Below, piece after piece: positions 23,280 to 35,700 of a stretch of DNA of 64,000 nt; position 1 is the first letter of the stretch; the number at the start of each line of letters is the position of its first letter. Origin of the DNA: Ceratopteris richardii (lineage: Eukaryota; Streptophyta; Polypodiopsida; Polypodiales; Pteridaceae). The DNA lies in the NCBI GenBank assembly GCA_020310875.1, contig CM035406.1:81160355-81224354 (forward strand), given 5' to 3'. The notes beneath the pieces were generated by a model. The model saw nothing but the letters and a program-made list of their open reading frames with translations, was not told the DNA's origin and did not search any database. Made by a program: the position numbers and the translations under genes.

Positions 23280-24280
23280 CATATACACTTATACATGCTG
23301 AAGATGTAGGTTCACACATATATACATGCACATACACAGACATATATACACACACATACATATGCACATACACTTACACATACACATGCATATGCAAAAA
23401 CATTTCTACAACCACATAAAAAGACTTGCTTGCATGCATTATTGCATATATACATACACATACACACATAAACATATACTTAAATACATGTATACGCACA
23501 TCCACATGCATGCACATTCACATGCATGCACATTCACATGCATGCACATGGATGCAAATGGAAATGCATCCACATGCACATGCATGTTTCATACATATAT
23601 ACATGCATATACATACACTTGTATATGTTTATACACATACACATACATATGCACATATGTATATACACACACACATACACATATATACACATATATATGC
23701 ACATACGTACACACAGATTTCCCATACACACACATGCATATACAGACATATACACATACACATATACACATACACTTACACATATACATGCGCATACATA
23801 TACACACACATACACATTCACATGCACATACACATATACACACATATACACTTACACATGCACATGCACATACATACATATACACACACATACACATACA
23901 TACACATATACACTTACTCATGCACATGCACATACATGCATATATACATATACATAGTGTTCATACATTCATATACACACACATATTACACACATATACA
24001 TGCACATACGTACAACAACATATTACACATATACACATGCACATACACACATACATACATACATACATATATAGAAATACACATGCATGTGCGCATACAC
24101 ATACATACACATATACACTTACACATGCACATGCAGATACATGCATATACACATATACATATGCACATACATACATGCGCATATATACATAGATACATAC
24201 ATTTACATGCATATAGACATACTTACACATATAGATATATACCTACATGTGCATATATACATTTTATATACACACAAGAC
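23280..24280. repeat. AC/CATA-rich microsatellite, cassette copy 3
   Basis: Longest of the three homologous tracts, with landmarks in the same order. Apparent 280-codon frames are His/Thr/Tyr low-complexity artefacts. Confidence 0.9.
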
Positions 24281-24423
24281 ACATAAATATGAATGAATTT
24301 TATAATTAAAGTACTAAAACACATGCTTAATACAAACAATAATAAAAATCAATAAAAAAAACTTTTCATTAATTAATACCATAGACACAATTCAAAACAT
24401 AACTGAAATGAACAATATATAGA

Positions 24424-24590
<167 letters not shown>

Positions 24591-24594
24591 ATGC

Positions 24595-25372
24595 AAATAC
24601 ATATCCAGCGTCGTAATCAAGAATCCTAATCATCATCATCATCATCATCATCATCAGCATCAGCATTAGCATCATGATCATCGTCATCCTCATCCTCATC
24701 ATCAAGATCATTCGCATGATCTTATGTATCTGTGTGAGCACCCTGTGACGATCAAGATCATCCCTCCTGTGCCTGTCTCTCCACGTCATCCATATCTGCC
24801 TCTCCATAATACTCGTGTATTACATATAACAAACATAAATAAGTAAAACAATTAAAACATCCATAAAAATGAAATAATTATATAAAATTTTAATAATACT
24901 CACAAAGGCATCTGGATGATCTTGCATATACTTGCTCAAATGCCGATATCCAAAATGTGTAGTATACTCGATCTCATGTTTTGTAGGATATCGGCCAAAA
25001 TCCTTTCGCTGCATTGAGACAAATAAAAAAGATTAGTTTCTTGCATTTTAACTAAAATAAAAATTATACTCACAATAACACATATACTTACAAATGTAGC
25101 TACAAAATCATGATGGCCCATTTGGCCTAGGTGCAATGTGTGGCCCGACTCAACTCTCTTCTTTGGAGCAGCCTATTTATTAAAAGAAAAAAGAAATACA
25201 AAAATTAAATGTAAAAAAATACTAAAATTTATGTATTAATTGGTATACCTTCTGCTGAGAAAATGAGTCCTAAAGACGTAGCTGTCTACGAAAAAACTGC
25301 CACGTCTCAGGTGGTATGTTAGGTCGCCTCTTATTTTTTTCCACCATACAATATCTCCTATTACTTTATTCT
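24595..25372 (-). pseudogene. CACTA ORF1-like remnant, copy 3 (best preserved)
   Basis: The minus strand carries the block DIVWWKKIRGDLTYHLRRG (about 25372-25260), then ESGHTLHLGQMGHHDFVATF (about 25160-25090). A frame with RKDFGRYPTKHEIEYTTHFG and ending MQDHPDAF follows (about 25016-24905), then an acidic Asp-rich tail encoded by the ATC repeats at 24620-24720. The gaps between blocks are AT-rich and intron-like. The FGR.PT..E...TH...DAF spacing is what makes me suggest the Transposase_24 type. A stop follows the [14 protein letters not shown] segment. Confidence 0.5.
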
Positions 25373-25384
25373 CAAAAAGGGAAA

Positions 25385-25664
25385 AGGAATCAAAATACAT
25401 ACACAGATATACACACACATACACATACACATACCCACATACACATATACATACAAACATATACACATACATATATGCATACATATACACATATACATAC
25501 ATATAACATAAAGACACATATACATATCCACATATATGCTTACACACATACACATGCATGCATATACACTCATTCTTATAAAATACATGAATTTATCCCA
25601 CAATAATGTGTATTTGTGTATATCTGAATATTTATGTATGTGTAAATGTGTATATGTGTGTGTG
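25385..25664. repeat. AC/TG microsatellite, Gypsy target site
   Basis: AC-rich cassette sequence grading into TG-rich sequence that ends GTGTGTGT. The Gypsy LTR starts at its end and the TG run resumes at 59650. Confidence 0.85.
25660..25664. other. Gypsy target-site duplication, left
   Basis: GTGTG, matched at 59650-59654. The TG microsatellite makes the exact boundary uncertain by one base. Confidence 0.6.
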
Positions 25665-26558
25665 TTGCAGAGCTAAAGAAAGCACAAAGCAGAGAAAAAG
25701 ACGGGCCCCAAAATTTTTCCGATTTGGACATCATATTTTTGTATCATAACCATTCTTGTAATATATTTTCCGTTGTAAAGGCACTAGAGGAGTCCTCTAG
25801 ATGCATCCCCGCAGAAGATTAGAGATTTACCCATGTAAAATAGTAGGAAATTAGTCTTTTAGTGAATAAAGTGCCGGTCTCTTGTGTGAAAGGACCATTT
25901 TTTAGGGCACTAGTATATAAATCAAGTGTGACTCTTTGTAAAGAACTTTTGGCCATTGTGAGAATAGAGAGCACAGAAATTCGAATTTGTGTCTTCCTCA
26001 CTCTGTATCTTCTTCTTTGTGAGGTTGTATGCATGTGTATTGCTTGGAAAGAGTGCTTGTGAGTGTTGTCTATCCATGAAAGTGTTTATTTGCTGTAGGT
26101 AAGGTGTGTGCGAAGTGTAGGAAGTGCTGAAGTATAGGAAGGTATTTCGTGTGACTCAGTATTTTTCTCATAACTTGAAGTAGGAGCGTTAGAATTGAGT
26201 GAAACCACTGCCATTAGATGCGTCTTCTCGAGAGCTTCGAAACGCATTTGCTATTCGCTATATTTGGAACTCGGAGCTGAGAGAAAAGTTCAAAATACTG
26301 ACGGCTGTTGTACCAAGTATCGTTTCGCCATGACCAACAGTTGAAGCTTGTTTGGATAAGTCTTTGCCTTATTTACACTCTTTGAGTAGTTCATTTGTAT
26401 TGATCATCACATGATTGCATGTCCTCATACACTCGACTAGGTTTGTATACTCTTTGGATTGATAATTAAAAGCGTGTATCCCCACTATATGCACTTGAGA
26501 GGGGATTGAGGTATAGTCTCTTTCTCCGCAAGTCCCTAAGTTGGTACTTAGGTCAACA
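25665..26558 (+). repeat. Gypsy 5' LTR
   Basis: Starts (T)TGCAGAGCTAAAG and ends TTAGGTCAACA. Its partner is 58756-59649. It contains a TATA-like TATATAA at 25914-25920 and one AAGTATCGTTTCGCC motif, related to the leader array. Confidence 0.95.
25914..25920 (+). promoter_or_regulatory. Putative Gypsy LTR TATA box
   Basis: TATATAA in the 5' LTR, conserved at 59005-59011 in the 3' LTR. Transcription would start a few tens of bases downstream. Confidence 0.5.
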
Positions 26559-26565
26559 CACTTTT

Positions 26566-26582
26566 TGGCGCCGTTGCCGGGG
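26566..26582 (+). other. Gypsy primer-binding site (tRNA-Asp)
   Basis: TGGCGCCGTTGCCGGGG is complementary to the 3' end of plant tRNA-Asp, including the CCA tail. It lies seven bases after the LTR. Confidence 0.92.
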
Positions 26583-28104
26583 AGTGACGAATCAAACCGA
26601 GGCATTCGTGTGATGGTAAGTAGCTTTTTTGCATTGAAGTAAGTGGAGGAGTGGAAATTTTCTCTTCTTTGGTAAGTCATTTTCAGCCGCACTTGCTACT
26701 TCTCATTCTTGGAGTGTGTGTAGTGAGTTGTTAGTTTAGGGAAGTGAGTGGAGTGAGTAGAGTAGGAGTAGTGAAATAGTAGGTCAAGTCATTGGAGTAG
26801 GAGTGAGTCATAGATAAGTGGAATTTGTCTGTTTTTGAAGCAAGAAAACCTCAAGTATAAAAGCCCAAAAATCATTTTTGCAAATCACTTGCCTAGAAAG
26901 CAAGTATCGTGACCTGCAGTGTCGAGTATCGTGAGGGCTGCGTCAGAGATCGTGTGAGCCAAACGGGCAAGCTGGGGTTGCACAGAGCAAGGGGAAGTGA
27001 CCAAGAGATTATAGGAGCTACCAAGGTGAGCTAACCCACCCCTTTAATCTATAATTTCTCAGTAAATTAAGTTTGGAAAGGGAAACGATCTGCGTCAGGT
27101 ATCGTTTGGCACTGACAGAGGTGAAAAGGAGTGCTTGGAGTGAGGCAGAGAGTGAGGAGAGGGGAGAAGGACTAGGAAAACAAGGGCATCAAACCAAAAC
27201 TTAAAAATCTTAGCAAAAATCTTGGCAAAGGGTCAAGTATCGTTTTGCTCCTGCGGTCGAGTATCGTGATACCTGACAAGTATTGTGATCTCCTGTGGTT
27301 GAGTATCGTGATATTTCCCAAAGATCGTAGATCGTTTCGGTCAAAGATCGTTTTTGACCAGTGATCGTTTCGTCAGCGATCGTCTCTGAGAGATCGTTTT
27401 GACAATGATCGTTTCTCTGAACGATCGTGTGCCAAAGATCGTCCCTCAAAGATCGTCGATCGTGTATCGTCTGGTCTTCAGAGATCGCGATACTTGAGCC
27501 AGATCGAGTATCGTTTGGTCTTTATCGATCGCGATACTTGATCAGTGTCGTGTATCGTTTTGCCAGCGATCGTCTGCGAAAGATCGTTTTTAGAGATATC
27601 ATATTGTCAGCGATCGTCTGCGAAAGATCATTTTTAGAGGTATCGTTTTGTGAGAGATCGTGTATCGTTTGGCTGAAGTATCGTGTATCGTTTTGCAGAG
27701 ATCGCGATACTTACCAAAGATCGCGTATCGTTTTGTTCAGGTAGCTTCGATCGTTTTGTGCCAAAGATCGTGTATCGTTTTCTCCCAAGTATCAAGTATC
27801 GTTTCCAGCAGGTATCATGTATCGTTTTGAGCCAAGTATCGTTTGTGCTAAAGATCGTTTTGATCAAAGATCGCGATATTCATCAGCGATCGTGTATCGT
27901 TTGGTTCGTAGGTCGTGTATCGTTTGTATGCAGAGATCAAGTATCGTCTGTAGTCAGAGATCGTGGAATTTAGAGGTTAAGTATCGTGACTTGAAAAGTT
28001 ATTTTTAGTCAATTTTTAGCCAAAATTCTTCCTAGAATTCTAACCCTGAGTGAAGAGTGCCAAAGGCTAAAGGTTAGCAAAGACTGATCAGAGTTTAGAA
28101 GTGG
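26583..28104 (+). other. Gypsy untranslated leader
   Basis: About 1.5 kb without a credible gene. It contains scattered AGTATCGTGA motifs from about 26900 and the dense array listed next. Small open frames in it reflect the repeat composition. Confidence 0.7.
27230..27990 (+). repeat. ATCGT-rich degenerate array in Gypsy leader
   Basis: I count about 39 ATCGT occurrences on the plus strand in roughly 760 bases, mostly as AAGATCGT, GTATCGTTT and CAGCGATCGTCTG. Random sequence would give about one. Spacing is irregular, so it is not a simple tandem repeat. Confidence 0.88.
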
Positions 28105-30759
28105 ATGAACCTGAGATCCGGAAGAACTCTAGGAAGCCGAAGAAGTGTAATCTCTTCTGTAGGTAGTGTAGTAGAGCAAAGTAACCGTTCACATTATTCA
28201 GAGACCTCCAGTGAGTCAGAGGAAGAAATTCCCATGGCTTCAGAGGATATGCAGAACACAGTGCCCATGATTGGCATGATGTCAATCATTGAGGGAGAGT
28301 ACAGGACCTCCTTGGAGTATGTGAACACCAACCAAAATGAGATCCCTATTTATTTGGATGGTCTAAACAGATCAGTGGCCAGGTTAAAGAAAGCGTTAGA
28401 GGCTTACATAGTGCCTAGACCAGCAGTCAAGTACGTAGGAGGATTTTACATGGACAAAAGAGATATCCAATATGTTGTCACAGAACACCCAGAAAACATT
28501 AATGAAATTGGTGAAGAAAATAATGCTTCAAACTTAAATGGAGGAGGGAATGAAGAGCAAGTAACTACACCTAGAGGGAGATCTACGGTTGCTAGGATAT
28601 GGAGAGGAGACCTGATTCCCCAAGATGACACCTTAATGGATGTATATTTGATCAATGGGATAGAGCATCTTCTTAGAGCACATTCCTCAATATGGGAAGC
28701 TGCCCCTAATCCAGTCACCATCTACGAGTTACAAGATCCTGATTTCCCCACCATCATCACATATCTGGATAAAAATCAGAGAAGATATTGGCCCTTAACA
28801 GAAGCGGAAAGAGCTGAGTTGAAATATCAGAATATCCTAGTGTTTCCCCCTAGGGACCAAGCCACTACTTCAAGAAATCCACTTGGAACATCACAGAATG
28901 ATTCATATCAACAGTCAGGGCAAACACAGCAAACTCAAATCCCAGTCAGACCACCTGTGCAGTTCACAATGCCTGCAAATAACCCTAATTACCGACCTCA
29001 ACCAACTATTGACCCAAGACATGGAATTCATGCTCCAATCAGACCACCGGTCGTAAGAGGACCAGGCATACCAATAGGAAGACCAATTTTCCCAGTAATG
29101 CCTAGACCACCTGAAGCAGGAAGACGATTAAGGCCAATCCAAGTTGCCAAATGCATGAGAAACCACTATGATGGCTCTAGTGAACCTTACAATCATATAG
29201 CTGAATTTAAACAAGTAATCAGAGCCGAACAGGTAGAAGACTTTTTGATTCAATACGAGTCCTTTGGTCTTACTTTGTCAGACACGGCGTTAGCATGGTT
29301 TCAACCATTGGACCCTAATACTTTTCAAAACATGGAGCACGTATACCAAGAAATGATTGAGGAGTTCACTAAGTCATGAATTAAAAGCAATTCTTCATCA
29401 TTGATTCATAGCTTCAAGCAAGTCCCTACCGAATCAGTGAGATTGGCTGCAAGAAGATTCAAACAGTATGTGGACAGATGCCTAGTAGAAGAGAGACCTA
29501 CCCAAAATAAAATGGTATCATTATTTTTGGAAGGATTGTTGAACGGATCTTTGAGATCATTGGTCTATGTAAAGAGAGTTCAGACTTTGCAAGAATGCAT
29601 GAAGGAATGCATAGATCTAGAAGACAACCTAGCAGAGGACCTGAGAATACCTCAAGGTAGCTTGAAAAGTGAAGATTCGGCCAGTAACACATCAATCCCT
29701 AAGAACAATGTAGAGGAAATAGCCGATTTGGTAGCAAAGAAGTTGAACGTTCAAGGACAGAGGAACTACCCCAATAACCCTATGAGAGTACCCATGCTCA
29801 GAAGATGTATGCAGTGCGGAGGTGATCATCCTTCTCACTTGTGTACTAGGGGAGTAGTCCCCCCACCTGTTTATGCTTATAATAGACCCACTGTCCCAGG
29901 ATCTCTATAATATTGTAGTATAGAACAAAAATATACAAATCACAGTACAGAAAATTGCCCTTACAATAGGCAGGCGAGACCAGCACAGCCATACATGAGA
30001 CCTTATGGATACCCTCAGAGAGATCAAGGAGGTGAAGCCTTTAGATATCCCACTTATCAGCAACACGCACAAATGCCGCGACCATATGTGTATCAAGGAT
30101 ACACCCAACCACAACCCGTACTAGGACAACAACCGCCCCATTCTCAGAACGTTGTCTCAGTCAAGAGAGCTCAACCGGAAGAAAATCTAGAGAGAGCAAT
30201 AGTCCCAGCCACACCTTTGGTTAATAATGAATCATATGACTCATCATATGACCATAGTCAAGGAGCATATCCCTCTTATGAGAGCTCACTGATAGAATAT
30301 GGACAAGCATACGACCCATATGCTTATGACATAGAAACACAAGATAGCTCGTATGGTTATGAGCAGGACTATGTGTCATTAATGTACACAGCTCCTAGAG
30401 CAACCATACCACCCCGACCCATAAACAGACCGCCTGTACCCAGAGGACCATGTTACAGATGTGGAGGTGATCACTATATCAGAGAATGCACATTGCCAAA
30501 CCCACCACCACCACAACGAGTCTGGGAAGGCTACTATAGTGATTGTGGTAAGGAACACCTTTTCAGAGACTGCCCCAAGAATCCCAACAAGGTTACACCT
30601 AACGTGCAAATCAATGTGATAGAAGTAATCGAATCATCAGGGAGTGATAAAGAGTACACAGTACCATTGAAAGCAATAACAAGAGCCAAAGCCAGAGAGA
30701 CCCCTGATAAAACAGAGAACAACCAAAGTGACAGGGAGGTGAACACACCCATCCCTTAA
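28105..30759 (+). pseudogene. Gypsy gag (interrupted)
   Basis: One frame runs from MNLRSGRTLGSR with in-frame stops at 29377-29379 (TGA) and 29908-29910 (TAA), and ends with TAA at 30757-30759. Order: N-terminal charged region, Pro-rich segment (about codons 260-340), retrotransposon gag core (codons about 340-500, including ALAWFQPLD and SVRLAARRFKQYVDRC), then zinc knuckles. Two knuckles, CMQCGGDHPSHLC and CYRCGGDHYIREC, are intact (CX2CX3HX4C). A third, YSDCGKEHLFRDC, has lost its first cysteine to tyrosine. Gag would form the particle and package RNA. The TGA is one transition from CGA, consistent with cytosine deamination. Confidence 0.88.
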
Positions 30760-31740
30760 AGATTTGAAGACTCAGAAGAGCCGGAAAAAAGTATTGCAAG
30801 TAAAAGGTCCCAGAGATGGAAGCACCGAAGAGATAGGATAAAAGAAAAGAAGTTATTACAAAAGAAGGAAAAGGAGGAAAATGAACAAAAACCAAAAGAA
30901 GAACCGAAGAGGGAAGAAGGAAACAAAAATGAACAATACAAAAAAGAGGAGGTAGGATCAGTGTTAGCAGACCCTACGCCTGAAGAATTAGCCATGTGGA
31001 TTCAGGCATACAAGGCACGAATAAGAGCAGGACCTACCATAGAACAACATGAGAGAGAATATCCAAGAGACGACTTAGAAAAAGAAAGACTATAGATCTG
31101 CAAGAAATTGATAGAAGTTGCACAACAGACCTTAGAAAAACCTGCATCGCCTTTACCCAATACCCGAATTTCTGAAAGGAGAATTCCAAGAGTGTGTAAA
31201 CTCTCATGAAAAGCCTGAAGTAAGTAGAACACAGAATGATGAATGTGGTATTGAGAGAAGGGAAGGATCCATAGTTCCCGAAGTAGAAGGAGAATGGACT
31301 GAGGATCTATGGGCACGAGTTCAAGAGGACAAATGGAAGAAAGTGGAAGGAATTGAACCACCCTTTGAAGAACTAGAAGCAGAAGATGAAATAGAGGGTT
31401 CAATACCTGAATTACATTCAAAGGAAATTTTACCGATGGATGCAAGTGACCAAGGAGAGGAAGATGTAAATGAACTGCCCAATTACACAGGGGAGTAAGA
31501 ACACAATTCAGAATTGTATCGTATTCCCTCAATGAGGAAACGAGAAACGAACCCATCAGTCCAAACATATGAGATCATACAACGCCTTAGAGAGGTAAAA
31601 ATCCCTTGTACCCTAACATTTGAAGAACTGTTGAAGGTAAAACCACATTTGAAGGAGAAATTATTCAATCAATGGGAAGTCAAAGGGGAAAAGAAAGAGA
31701 TAGCAGACGAAGTAAACACAGTGAGAATTCCAGTGGATAA
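30760..31740 (+). pseudogene. Gypsy gag-protease linker (broken)
   Basis: Lys/Glu-rich coding continues in the gag frame past 30759 to a TAG near 31093, then shifts frame. 31514-31738 is open in another frame (RLREVKIPCTLTFEELLKVK) and is cut by the Copia insertion at 31740. That frame resumes without loss at 52041 after the Copia block. Confidence 0.7.
31736..31740. other. Copia target-site duplication, left
   Basis: GATAA, matched exactly at 52036-52040. None of the internal LTR junctions has one. Confidence 0.95.
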
Positions 31741-32746
31741 TGATGGGGGAAGTATCTCAACCCCTAAGCAACGATGAAGCGCGAATGACCTCCACAGGTA
31801 TCCTTCTTTGACCTCTGCACACCAAAAATGCTCTTACTCAGAGCTTATGCAGAGAACTCCAGTGAGCTTTTGTAGACCTGTAGTAGACACCAAGGGCTTT
31901 CCAACAAAACAAATTTCACTTGAAATGGATGCTTACACAAAGAGAAACAATGTCTACAACATGAGCTAGTTGAATGCTCACAACTGCTAGTCAAGCAGAG
32001 ACCTCACTTCACTCCAGCAAACTTTTCTCAAAGATTATACAGAGAATGAATCTCAAACTTAAGTCAACTTTAGAAGACTCTAATAGCTACCCAATGACAC
32101 CAAAATCATAGCAAATGGATACATAGAGAAGGAGAACCAGCCCTTACAATAGAGAGCAAAATATTTCCAACAGAGCCTACACAAAGAGAGAGATATCAAT
32201 CACACAACTTCACTAAAATGAATGTTGCTCCCAGCTTACTCAGAGAATGCTCCAGAGAATTGGTAAGCATAAAATAGACTCTTATAGCTATCCAATGAGA
32301 CAAGAATTACATCAAATGGATACCATATGAGGGAGAACCAATGCTAACAACTCAGGGGTAGAGAGTTGCAACACTGCCTGCGCACACACATAGATATGCC
32401 TACTAAAAGAAAACAAACAAGCAAGCAAGGGGGTTGCTTAAGCAAGGGGCTTGCTTATCACAACTCCAGCACTTAGTGCTCACTTTACATGAGCTAAAAC
32501 GCCAAGAAGATGGCCCAAAAGAAGTCGGGATACATGCTCCTTTTATAGTGAGAGGTGTGCCCCTAAAATCTAGGAACTACCTTTCCAAATCAGCCTCCTA
32601 ACTTGGAGGAATTAGTTGAGATGACTTGGGGAGTGGTTGAGTGACTTTTCTTGATGGAATCTTGTGGCTTTTGGCTTCCTTTGATTGCTCCACATGTCCA
32701 TAAAAGATTCCCCACGAATTTTTAGCTTGAAGCTTGACTTTTAACA
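31741..32746 (-). repeat. Copia LTR1 (outer, 3' LTR of copy A)
   Basis: 1006 bp starting TGATGGGGGAAG and ending CTTTTAACA on the plus strand. The minus strand has a TATA-like CTATAAAAGG at 32548-32539. It shares five diagnostic variants with LTR5 and not with LTRs 2-4. Confidence 0.95.
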
Positions 32747-32755
32747 CTCCCCCTC
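32747..32755 (-). other. Copia copy A polypurine tract
   Basis: Minus strand GAGGGGGAG directly adjoining the 3' LTR. Identical tracts serve copies B (38267-38275) and D (46518-46526). Copy C has lost its tract. Confidence 0.88.
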
Positions 32756-32774
32756 AAGCTTCAATTCTTCATCC

Positions 32775-35700
32775 TCATCCAAGCTCCTTCATGTTGATGC
32801 ATTGCTTGAATTTTGAAATCTTCATCCCATCCAAAGCCTTTGTAAACATGTCCGCAACTTGGTCCTTAGTACCAATATGATGTACTGAAACTTCCTTGGA
32901 TATCACCTTTTCCCTTATGAAGTGATAGTGCACTTCAATATGCTTGGTTCTAGCATGATAGACAGGGTTCGATGCTAGATGAATGCTACTCATGTTGTCA
33001 CAAAAAATTGGATATGTGTCAACCTGCAAATTAAGCTCCATAAATAACTTCTTAATCCACATTAGCTCACATGTGACTTGAGCCAAAGCTCTATACTCAG
33101 CCTCGGTGGAAGATAATGCCACCGTGGGTTGCTTCTTTGAAATCCATGAGATGATCTTGCTACCTAGCATGACTAGGTAACCACTTGTACTCCTTCTATC
33201 TTCCTTCGAACCGGCCCAATCGGCATCGGAATAAGCTTTGACCTGCATATCATCATCAAATGAGTAGAACAATCCTTCATTTATAGTGGCTTTGAGATAT
33301 CGCAACATTCTTCTTGCAGCTTGCAAGTGTGTAGTCCTTGGACTATGCATAAATTGTGATAACACTCCAACTCCATATGCTATGTCAGGCCTGGTTATTG
33401 TGGCATAATTGAAAGAGCCTACAATAGATCGATACAAAGTTACATCCTCTAATGGCTCTCCATCAATGGAGCTTAGCTTTACATTAACTTCCATGGGATT
33501 TGAAATAGGCTTGCAATGTAGCATCCCAAACCTCTCAAGTAGGTCTAGAATATACTTCCTTTGTATGAGCATAATACCTTCTTCTTTGTATACAACTTCA
33601 ATGCCAAGAAAATACCTAAGATCTCCAAGATCAGAGATCCTAAACTCCTTTCCAAGCTTTGCCTTGATCTCCTCAATGCCCTTTGTATCATTACCTGTAA
33701 TGATAAGATCATCTACATACACACACATGTAGACCACAAGTTCTCCTCTTTGTTTGATGAAGAGAGATGGATCCGCCTTGCATTGATTGTAACCACATTT
33801 GATCAAATAGTCCACCAATCTTTGGTTCCAAGCCCTTGGAGCTTGCTTTAGGCCATAAAGTGCCTTCTTCAACCTACAAACATGATGTGGAAACTCTTTA
33901 TGAACAAAACCTAGTGGTTGCTCCATGTATACCTCTTCTTCCAAGTCTCCATTGAGAAAGGCATTCTTGATATCCAATTGGAAGAGCTTCCATCCTTTGC
34001 TAGCAGCCATTGCAATGAGTGTCCTAATGGTGCTCATCTTTGCCACGGGGCTGAATGTCTCTTCAAAGTCCACTCCATAGGTTTGTGCAAAACCCTTGGC
34101 CACCAATCTTGCTTTGAACCTAGAAATAGATCCATCTGAATTCCTCTTTACTTTATACACCCACTTATTACCTATTACTGTCATGTTCTCCTTCTTGGGC
34201 ACTAGAGTCCATGTTTGATTTTCCTCAAGTGCGTCGATCTCTTCTTGCATTGCCTCTTTCCATTCGGTGTACCTGCTTGCATCTTCATAGCAATCGGGCT
34301 CATGATCTTCTACTACTTTGTTCATATATGCATAATGTGTTGCCATGTATGAATCATAAGTAAACCTTTGAGTTGGATACTTAACTCTAGAAGACTTCCT
34401 TTCTTCACCTTTTGGAGGAATAAACCTCCTTTGCCTTGGGAACTTGATCTCTTTCTTTGACGTGGCTTCTTTCTCCGTCATGTGTCCTTCATCATCTTCA
34501 ACTTCATTACCTTCTTCATCCAACTCCACCAATGTTGCTTTGCCTTTGTTGATTGATTGTGCTTCATAGCTTGATGAAGATCTCCCCCTCCATGGTGAGT
34601 TCATGCTTGAACTATCTTCATTGATGGAACACCTTGGGCCGCTTAGCTCTAGGTCGATTTGTTCTTCATCATGTCCATGCTTTTCTTCTTCATAGTCCTG
34701 CATACAATCATACTTCTTATACCAAGGGAGTAGCTCATCAAATGCTACATCCCTTGATATCCTCAAGTCCTTTGTATTTGGGTTGAGGCACCTGTAACCT
34801 TTATGATCATTTGAATATCCTAGAAACACACACTTTTCTGCCTTTGGTTGTAGCTTGTGCCTCAATTCACTTGGCACATGTACATAACAAGTACATCCAA
34901 ATATCTTCAAGTGGGAAAGATCAGGTTTCTTACCATAATAGGCTTGATATGGTGTCAAGCCATGGATCCCTGAGGTAGGAGCCCTATTCATTAGATACAC
35001 GGCGGTATTTGCTGCATCACTCCAAAACATGTTAGGTACATTCATCTCATTAAGCATTGCTCTAGCGATCTCGGCAATGTATCTATTCTTTCTCTCTGCT
35101 ACTCCATTTTGTTGGGGTGTGTACCTGCATGTTACTTGCCTCTTGATGCCTTGATCCATTAAAAAATCAGAAAACTCATTTGAGAAATATTCTCCCCCTC
35201 CATCGGACCTTAGCTTCTTGATATATGTACCTATTTCCTTCTCTACCATTGCCTTGAATGCTTTGAAACATGTAAACACATCTGATTTGTTTTTGATGAA
35301 ATAAACCCAAACCATCCTTGTGCAATCATCTATAAAAGTGACAAAGTACTTGTTACCTCCAATGGATTGCTCTTTCGTTGGCCCCCACACATCTGTATGT
35401 ATCAACTCCAATGGATGTTGGCTTATGTAGCCACTCTTCTTGAATGGAAGTCTCGCTTGCTTCCCTAGTTGACAAGATTCACATAAATGCTTCATACCTT
35501 GTCCTTGGAAGTTGGGAAGACCTTCAACCAGCCTCTTGAATTGCATTTCCTTCATTCTTTGTATGTTGATGTGACCTATCCTCTTGTGCCACAAGTCCAA
35601 CTCCGAAATCCTCTTGTTTCCATATGTGAAGTAGACATGTTGAGTAGAATGAGAATTTACCTCCAAAGTGAAGAGTCTCCCTTGCTTCTTTCCTCTTGCT

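Noticed and set aside
25819..26062. Short frames repeated at 25.8 kb and 58.9 kb
   Set aside because: They lie within the paired Gypsy LTRs and are identical because the LTRs are. No protein evidence.
27427..28008. Open frames of 60-105 codons in the ATCGT array
   Set aside because: Their composition follows the DNA motif, they overlap on both strands and they precede gag in the leader. They are not credible proteins.
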